A program made the position numbers and the translations under genes. The notes beneath the pieces are model-generated. The model searched no databases, was not told the DNA's origin, and saw only the letters and a list, made by a program, of their open reading frames with translations. From positions 744,001 to 808,000 of the forward strand of contig NZ_CP108370.1 of NCBI RefSeq assembly GCF_035953295.1: a stretch of DNA of 64,000 nt, read 5' to 3'. Source of the stretch: Streptomyces sp. NBC_01335 (GTDB taxonomy: Bacteria > Actinomycetota > Actinomycetes > Streptomycetales > Streptomycetaceae). The stretch's first letter is position 1. Each line of letters opens with the position of its first letter. Positions 59,149 through 64,000 of the stretch are shown piece after piece.

Positions 59149-60293
59149 CCGGGCGGGAGCCCGCGAGACGGGCGGTGCTCACAGCGGGAGCGGCTGCCGC
59201 CGCCGGTGCGACCACGGTGGCGTTCGCACCGGGTGCGGCGGCGGCCGGCGGCACCGCGGGCGCACGCTGGACCGCCTCGTGGGCGACGGCGCAGACCGCG
59301 CCCACGCCCACCGACCCGGTCGCGTACACCGGGCTCACCGACGGGGTGTGCACCTCGGTGGTGCGGCTGTCGGCCGGCGGCCGGGTGCGGCTACGGTACG
59401 CCCACGCGTTCGGCACGGTCCCGGTTCTGGTGGGCCCGGTGACGGCCGGCGGGCGGCCGGTGACGTTCGGCGGGCTGCGCCGGGAGTGGCTGGCCGCGGG
59501 CGGATCGCTGACCAGCGACCCGGTCGAGGGACTCACGGCCTCCGACGGATCACGGCTCACGGTCGGGACCCGGCTGCCGGGACCGACCGGCCCGCTCTCC
59601 TTCCACCGCAACACCCACGCCTCGCACACCGTCAACGGGGAGCGCACCACCTCGGTGTTCCTGCTGACCGGCGTGGAGACGACGGGGACACGCGGCCCGG
59701 TGATCGCAGTGCTCGGCGACTCCGTCACCGAGGGCGTCGGTACCCCCGACGACGCCGACCTGCGCTGGCCCGACCAGCTCGCCCGCCGGCTGCCCGGCTC
59801 CGCCGTCGCCAACCTCGGCATCAGCGGCAACCGGCTGCTGCTGGACGACGCCCGCTTCGGTACCGGCGGGCAGGCCCGATTCGACCGGGACGTGCTGTCA
59901 CTCCCGGGGCTGCGGACCGTCCTGCTGCAACTGGGCGTCAACGACCTCCAGCAGCCGCCGAGCCAGACCGACCCGGCCCGGCTGCTCGCCGCCTACCGGC
60001 AAACAGCGCTGCGCGCCCGGAACGCCGGGCTGCGGATCGTCGGCGCCACCATCACCCCGTTCGAGGGGTGGATCCGCTGGACCCCGGAGCTCGAAACGGT
60101 CCGGCAGACGGTCAACGCGGCACTGCGCACCGGCCGGGTCTTCGACGCCGTCGCCGACTTCGACCGGGCGCTGCGCGACCCGTCCCGCCCGTCCCGCATC
60201 CTGCCCGCCCACGACAGCGGCGACGGCCTGCACCCCGATCCCTCCGGTCACGCCGCGCTCGCCGCCGCCGTCGACCGCCGACACCTCCTGTGA
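59145..60293 (+). CDS. Secreted SGNH/GDSL-type hydrolase
   Basis: A 382-residue serine hydrolase of the SGNH class. Block I is VLGDSVTEGVG with the nucleophilic Ser, block II Gly is in NLGISGNRLL, block III is LQLGVNDLQ and block V is DGLHPDPSGH with the catalytic His. The N-terminus (ARRAVLTAGAAAAAGA) looks like a Tat signal with an RR pair. It therefore acts outside the cell, probably as a deacetylase or esterase that removes side groups blocking the lyases. The GTG start overlaps the beta-helix stop. Confidence 0.88.
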   Translation: MTGREPARRAVLTAGAAAAAGATTVAFAPGAAAAGGTAGARWTASWATAQTAPTPTDPVAYTGLTDGVCTSVVRLSAGGRVRLRYAHAFGTVPVLVGPVTAGGRPVTFGGLRREWLAAGGSLTSDPVEGLTASDGSRLTVGTRLPGPTGPLSFHRNTHASHTVNGERTTSVFLLTGVETTGTRGPVIAVLGDSVTEGVGTPDDADLRWPDQLARRLPGSAVANLGISGNRLLLDDARFGTGGQARFDRDVLSLPGLRTVLLQLGVNDLQQPPSQTDPARLLAAYRQTALRARNAGLRIVGATITPFEGWIRWTPELETVRQTVNAALRTGRVFDAVADFDRALRDPSRPSRILPAHDSGDGLHPDPSGHAALAAAVDRRHLL

Positions 60294-60301
60294 GGACCCG
60301 C

Positions 60302-62695
60302 ATGGAACGAACCACCACCCGCCGCACGGTCCTGGCCGGTGCGGCAGCCGCCGGCGCGGCCCTCGCCCTGCCGATCGGCCCGGCCGCATCCGCGCGGGCG
60401 GCCGAGGGCGACGCCGCGGCACTGCGCGTGCGCTGGCACACCCTGCTCACCGGCGGCCCCGGCCTCGACCTCGCCGACGAACGGATCGCCGCGGCCGTGG
60501 CGAGGACCGGCCGAGCTGCGACCACCGCCGCGACGGGACTCGACCCCACCGCGACCGACGGGCTGTTCCCCGACCTGACCAGCACCACCCTCTCCAACCA
60601 CGTCACCACCTCCTTCAAGCGGCTGGCGACGGCCGCGACCGCGTGGGCGGTGCCGGGCACCCCGCAGTACGGCGACACGGCGCTGCGCGACCTGCTGCTG
60701 GGCGGCGTCGACTGGATGCTGACGAACCGTTACGGCCAAGCGCACACCCGGTTCGACAACGACTGGGACTGGGAGATCGGCGCCCCGCTCGCCCTCAACG
60801 ACACCGCCGTGCTGCTGTACGACGTGCTGGGCGCCGACCGCCTCGGCCGGATCACCGACGCGGTCCACCACTACACACCGGACCCCAACCTGTGGCGCGC
60901 CGACCGGCAGATCGCCACCGGCGCCAACCGGGTCTGGGTGTCGACGGTGGCCGCCGTCAACGCCGTGCTCCGCGACGACGGCGACGCGCTGGCCGGCGTA
61001 CGCGACGCCCTGTCGGACGTCGAGGGCGCGGGCGCCAACAGCGTGCTGGCGTACAACGACACGAGTGCGGCGGCCGAGGGGACCGGGGAGGGCTTCTACT
61101 CCGACGGCTCGTTCCTCCAGCACTACAAACACCCCTACAGCGGCGGGTACGGCAAGGAGCTGCTCAACAGCCTCTCCCGGCTGCTCAACCTGCTGGCCGG
61201 CACCGCGTGGACGGTCACCGACCCGGATCTGGACCATGTGCGCGGGTGGGTCGACGAAGGGTTCGACCCACTGATGGCACGCGGCGACGTGATGGCGTCG
61301 GTCTGCGGCCGGGAGATCGCCCGCCCCAGCAAGCAGGGGCACGTCTCGGCCCAGACCGTGATCGAGGCGGTACTGCGGTTGATCCCCGGCTTCCCCGGCG
61401 AGACCGGCGACCGGTTCACCTCGCTGGTCAAGCAGTGGATCGCGGAGGACACCTACCGCGACTTCCTGGCCGTGACCGACCTCGCGTCACTGGTCGCCGC
61501 ACAGCGGGTGCTGGCCTCCCCCGTCCCGGCGCGCGGACCGCTGCTGACGCACAAACAGCACCCCCGGATGGACAAGGCGGCCCACCATCGCCCCGCGTTC
61601 TCACTGGGCGTCTCGGCGTACTCCAGCCGCATCTACAACTACGAGTCGATCCAGAACGAGAACCTGCACGGCTGGCACCTGTCGGACGGCATGGTGCTGC
61701 TGTACACCGGTGACCTCGGCCACTACAGCGAGGACTACTGGCCGACGGTCGACGCGACCCGGCTGCCGGGCACCACGGTGACGGCCGGGGCACCCGCCGA
61801 CGCGGCGGGGCAGCGGACCACCAGCACGGCGGACTGGGCGGGCGGCACGGTACTGCAGGGCACCACGCTCGGCGCGTACGGCATGGAACTGCGGGCGTAC
61901 GGGAGTTCGCTGCGGGCGCTGAAGAGCTGGTTCTGCCTGGACGACGTGATCGCGTACGTCGGCTCGGGCATCTCCGCCGACGCCGGCGCCGTCGAGACGG
62001 TGGTGGAGAACCGCAAGCTGGCCGACCCGGCGGCACCGCTCCTGATCGACGGGGTCGCCGCCCCCACCACCACCGGCTGGGAGGCGTCGCCGGAGGGGGT
62101 GCGCTGGGTGCACCTGGCCGGCACCGGCGGCTGGGTCTTTCCCGCCGGCACCGCGCTGCGCGCCCTGCGCGAGGAGCGGACCGCGACCTGGCGGGAGATC
62201 AACCTGAAGTACGGCACCGACACCCCGGTCACCCGCCCGTACCTGACGCTCTGGCAGGACCACGGAGAGGCCCCGGAAGACGCCGGGTACTTCTACCTCC
62301 AGGCACCGGCCGCCTCCGCCGCGCGCACCCAGCAGTGGGCCGCCGCCCCGCCGCTCGCACTCGTCGAGGGCTCCACCGCCGTGCACGCGGTGCGCCGGCT
62401 CACCGACGGACTGCTGGCCGCCAACTTCTGGACGGCGGGCACCGCCCAGGAGCTGACCGCCGACGGCCCCGTCTCGGCGCTGGTGCGCCCCGACGGACCC
62501 ACCGTGAAGATCGCGCTTTCCGACCCGACCCAGCTCCGGTCGTCGGTGACCGTCGAGCTGACCGGCACCGCCCGGACCGTGGCCCGCGCCGACCCCGGGG
62601 TGTCCGTGACCCCCACGGCGACCGGTGTCCGGATCACCGCCGACACCGCCGGCCTGCACGGCGCGACCCTCGACCTCACTCTGAACCGGAGCTAG
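60302..62695 (+). CDS. Polysaccharide lyase family 8 (hyaluronate/chondroitin/xanthan lyase type)
   Basis: A 797-residue secreted lyase. A Tat signal TTRRTVLAGAAAAGAALALP leads to an alpha-toroid with NDWDWEIGAPLALNDTAVLL near residue 155, GEGFYSDGSFLQHYKHPYSGGYG near 262 (catalytic His and Tyr) and CGREIARPSKQGH near 335 (active-site Arg). A beta-sandwich with NENLHGWHLSDGM near 450 follows. Family members cleave hyaluronan, chondroitin or xanthan by beta-elimination; sequence alone does not say which. The ATG follows GTGAGGA, 8 bp after the SGNH gene. It is probably the main endo-acting enzyme of the locus. Confidence 0.93.
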   Translation: MERTTTRRTVLAGAAAAGAALALPIGPAASARAAEGDAAALRVRWHTLLTGGPGLDLADERIAAAVARTGRAATTAATGLDPTATDGLFPDLTSTTLSNHVTTSFKRLATAATAWAVPGTPQYGDTALRDLLLGGVDWMLTNRYGQAHTRFDNDWDWEIGAPLALNDTAVLLYDVLGADRLGRITDAVHHYTPDPNLWRADRQIATGANRVWVSTVAAVNAVLRDDGDALAGVRDALSDVEGAGANSVLAYNDTSAAAEGTGEGFYSDGSFLQHYKHPYSGGYGKELLNSLSRLLNLLAGTAWTVTDPDLDHVRGWVDEGFDPLMARGDVMASVCGREIARPSKQGHVSAQTVIEAVLRLIPGFPGETGDRFTSLVKQWIAEDTYRDFLAVTDLASLVAAQRVLASPVPARGPLLTHKQHPRMDKAAHHRPAFSLGVSAYSSRIYNYESIQNENLHGWHLSDGMVLLYTGDLGHYSEDYWPTVDATRLPGTTVTAGAPADAAGQRTTSTADWAGGTVLQGTTLGAYGMELRAYGSSLRALKSWFCLDDVIAYVGSGISADAGAVETVVENRKLADPAAPLLIDGVAAPTTTGWEASPEGVRWVHLAGTGGWVFPAGTALRALREERTATWREINLKYGTDTPVTRPYLTLWQDHGEAPEDAGYFYLQAPAASAARTQQWAAAPPLALVEGSTAVHAVRRLTDGLLAANFWTAGTAQELTADGPVSALVRPDGPTVKIALSDPTQLRSSVTVELTGTARTVARADPGVSVTPTATGVRITADTAGLHGATLDLTLNRS

Positions 62696-62699
62696 GACC

Positions 62700-63674
62700 T
62701 TGCTGTTCGACATGCCGCTGGACCGACTGCGCGAATACCGTCCCGAGCCGGAGGAACCGGCCGACTTCGATGCCTTCTGGGGCAAGACCCTCGCCGAGAC
62801 CGTCCGCCACGACCTGGCCGCCGAGTTCGTCCCGTACGACGCCGGGTTCGCCACCGTCGACGTGTTCGACGTGACGTTCCGTGGGTGGGGCGGCCAGCCG
62901 GTGAAGGCGTGGCTGCTGCTGCCGAAGGTCCGCTCGGGGCCGCTGCCCGCCGTGGTGCAGTACATCGGGTACAACGGCGGCCGGGGCATCCCGTACGCCT
63001 GGCTGACCTGGAGCGCTTTCGGCTACGCGCACCTGGTGATGGACAACCGGGGGCAGGGGGGCGGCGGGAAGAACACCGCCGACACCCCCGACATCGGCCC
63101 CGACGGACACGGCTCCTCCTCCCCCGGCTTCCTCACCCGCGGCATCGAGGATCCGTACCGCCACTACTACCGTCGGCTCATCACCGACGCCGTGCGGGCC
63201 GTCGACGCCGCCAAGGCGCACGAGGCGGTGGACCCGGACCGAATCGCGGTGCTCGGCGGCAGCCAGGGCGGTGGTCTGGCGCTCGCCGTCGCCGGGCTCA
63301 GGGACGACCTGGTGGCGGCCGTCGCCGACGTGCCGTTCCTCTGCCACTACCGGCGCGCCTCGCAGATCACCGACGCCGGGCCGTACGCGGAGATCGCCCG
63401 GTGGCTGTCCGGGCACCGGTTCCGGATCGAGGAGGCGATGGAGACGCTTTCGTACGTCGACGGCGTCAACTTCGCGGCCCGTGCGACGGCCCCGGCATGG
63501 TTCTCGGTGGGGCTGATGGACAAGATCTGCCCCTCCTCGACGGTCTTCGCCGCGTACCACCGCTATGCGGGCCCGGCGCGCATCGAGGTATTCCCGTACA
63601 ACGGCCACGAGGGCGGCGCGGAGTACGACCTGCCGCGCAAGCTGACGGCGCTGCGCGGCGAGTTCGGCCAGTAG
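62700..63674 (+). CDS. CE7-type acetyl esterase (acetyl xylan esterase/cephalosporin deacetylase family)
   Basis: A 324-residue alpha/beta hydrolase of carbohydrate esterase family 7. It has the family opening MPLDRLREYRPEPEEPADFDAFW. The oxyanion strand YIGYNGGRG, the RGQGG motif (DNRGQGGGG), the nucleophile GGSQGGGLAL and the late His in YNGHEGG are all present. There is no signal peptide, so it should remove acetyl groups from imported oligosaccharides. The start is taken as TTG at 62700, 3 bases after AGGA; the ATG at 62712 is an alternative. It is the last gene of the operon and hints that the natural substrate is O-acetylated. Confidence 0.9.
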   Translation: MLFDMPLDRLREYRPEPEEPADFDAFWGKTLAETVRHDLAAEFVPYDAGFATVDVFDVTFRGWGGQPVKAWLLLPKVRSGPLPAVVQYIGYNGGRGIPYAWLTWSAFGYAHLVMDNRGQGGGGKNTADTPDIGPDGHGSSSPGFLTRGIEDPYRHYYRRLITDAVRAVDAAKAHEAVDPDRIAVLGGSQGGGLALAVAGLRDDLVAAVADVPFLCHYRRASQITDAGPYAEIARWLSGHRFRIEEAMETLSYVDGVNFAARATAPAWFSVGLMDKICPSSTVFAAYHRYAGPARIEVFPYNGHEGGAEYDLPRKLTALRGEFGQ

Positions 63675-64000
63675 GGGGCGGGGTTCACCGGCCCAGCGCC
63701 GCCGTCGCGGCGTTGTGGCCGGGAACTCAGCTGACCCCGCCACCGCGCACGCCTCTGCCCAGAAGGTGCCTACGAACGCCCGGCGCGGGGCCACCTCGTG
63801 GCCGAACCCGAGGGCTGTCCCGTAATCCGTGGTCGCACACCCACCAGGGATTACGGGACAGCCCTTGGATGCGACTTGGCGCGCGGTAAACGTTCAAGAC
63901 TTGAAGCTTGTGCATCTTCTTGACGGTTCACCGTTGTCACTCAACACTGCCTTGATGAATCCAGCACCTCGCTCATCCGTAGATTGAGAGCGTTTTCAAG
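63675..64000. other. Gene-free end of the window
   Basis: No frame here is convincing on either strand. The stretch contains the 18-bp inverted repeat listed separately and the palindrome TTCAAG-A-CTTGAA (63893-63905). It also contains a TTGACGG that could be the -35 box of a rightward gene beyond the edge. Base composition becomes AT-richer towards 64000. Confidence 0.5.
63811..63865. repeat. Perfect 18-bp inverted repeat resembling insertion-element ends
   Basis: AGGGCTGTCCCGTAATCC (63811-63828) is the exact complement of 63848-63865, with 19 bp between. The sequence looks like terminal repeats of IS5-type elements in Streptomyces, as far as I recall. No transposase lies between. It may be a collapsed element, a miniature mobile repeat or a terminator for the polysaccharide operon. 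Confidence 0.75.

Noticed and set aside
63727..63915. Small leftward frame at the right edge
   Set aside because: It crosses the inverted repeat, has no ribosome-binding site and no resemblance to a known protein.

Overview
The window is high-GC DNA with strong G/C bias at third codon positions. It has GTG starts, overlapping ATGA/GTGA gene junctions, Tat-type signal peptides, modular NRPS/PKS genes and an actinobacterial-type polysaccharide ABC system. All of this points to a Streptomyces-like actinomycete, in an accessory region rich in secondary metabolism. No rRNA, tRNA, CRISPR array or intact transposase was recognised. All names come from reading the translations; no database search was possible.

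Region A (1-20987) is a hybrid peptide-polyketide cluster transcribed divergently from about 2.5-3.1 kb. Leftward lie a P450, a small SCP2-like protein and a second P450 that runs off the left edge. Rightward lie an O-carbamoyltransferase, a bimodular NRPS, a six-domain PKS in the unusual order KS-AT-KR-DH-ER-ACP, a C-A-PCP NRPS and a stand-alone thioesterase, mostly with overlapping reading frames. The probable product is a carbamoylated, oxidised peptide-polyketide. One residue is probably proline-like. No release domain is fused to the last module.

Region B (21086-29350) is mixed: a polyprenyl diphosphate synthase; a leftward two-gene operon that couples an unusual adenylate-forming enzyme to a reverse transcriptase (YLDD motif); Nudix and HAD hydrolases; a decayed cold-shock gene; an alpha/beta hydrolase; a kinase relic; a small membrane protein; a 17-bp tandem repeat; and a secreted phospholipase A2.

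Region C (29414-45399) is a seven-gene leftward NRPS operon in which every junction overlaps. In transcription order it encodes C-A(basic?)-PCP; C-A(Ser)-PCP-TE fused to a complete MFS exporter; an acyl-adenylate ligase; C-A(Gly?)-PCP; MbtH; a free carrier protein; and a free C domain. The thioesterase has a Cys nucleophile. A good promoter followed by a 16-bp palindrome lies upstream.

Region D (46047-48101) is a secreted FG-GAP/VCBS-repeat protein with a glycerophosphodiesterase-like C-terminus, followed by a strong two-way terminator.

Region E (48274-63674) is a polysaccharide-utilisation locus: a LacI regulator facing an ABC sugar importer, an SDR, two heparinase II/III-type lyases, a DUF624-like membrane protein, a secreted beta-helix protein, an SGNH hydrolase, a PL8 lyase and a CE7-type deacetylase. 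Together these suggest breakdown of an acetylated, uronate-containing polysaccharide. The window ends in about 330 bp without a gene that carries an insertion-element-like inverted repeat.
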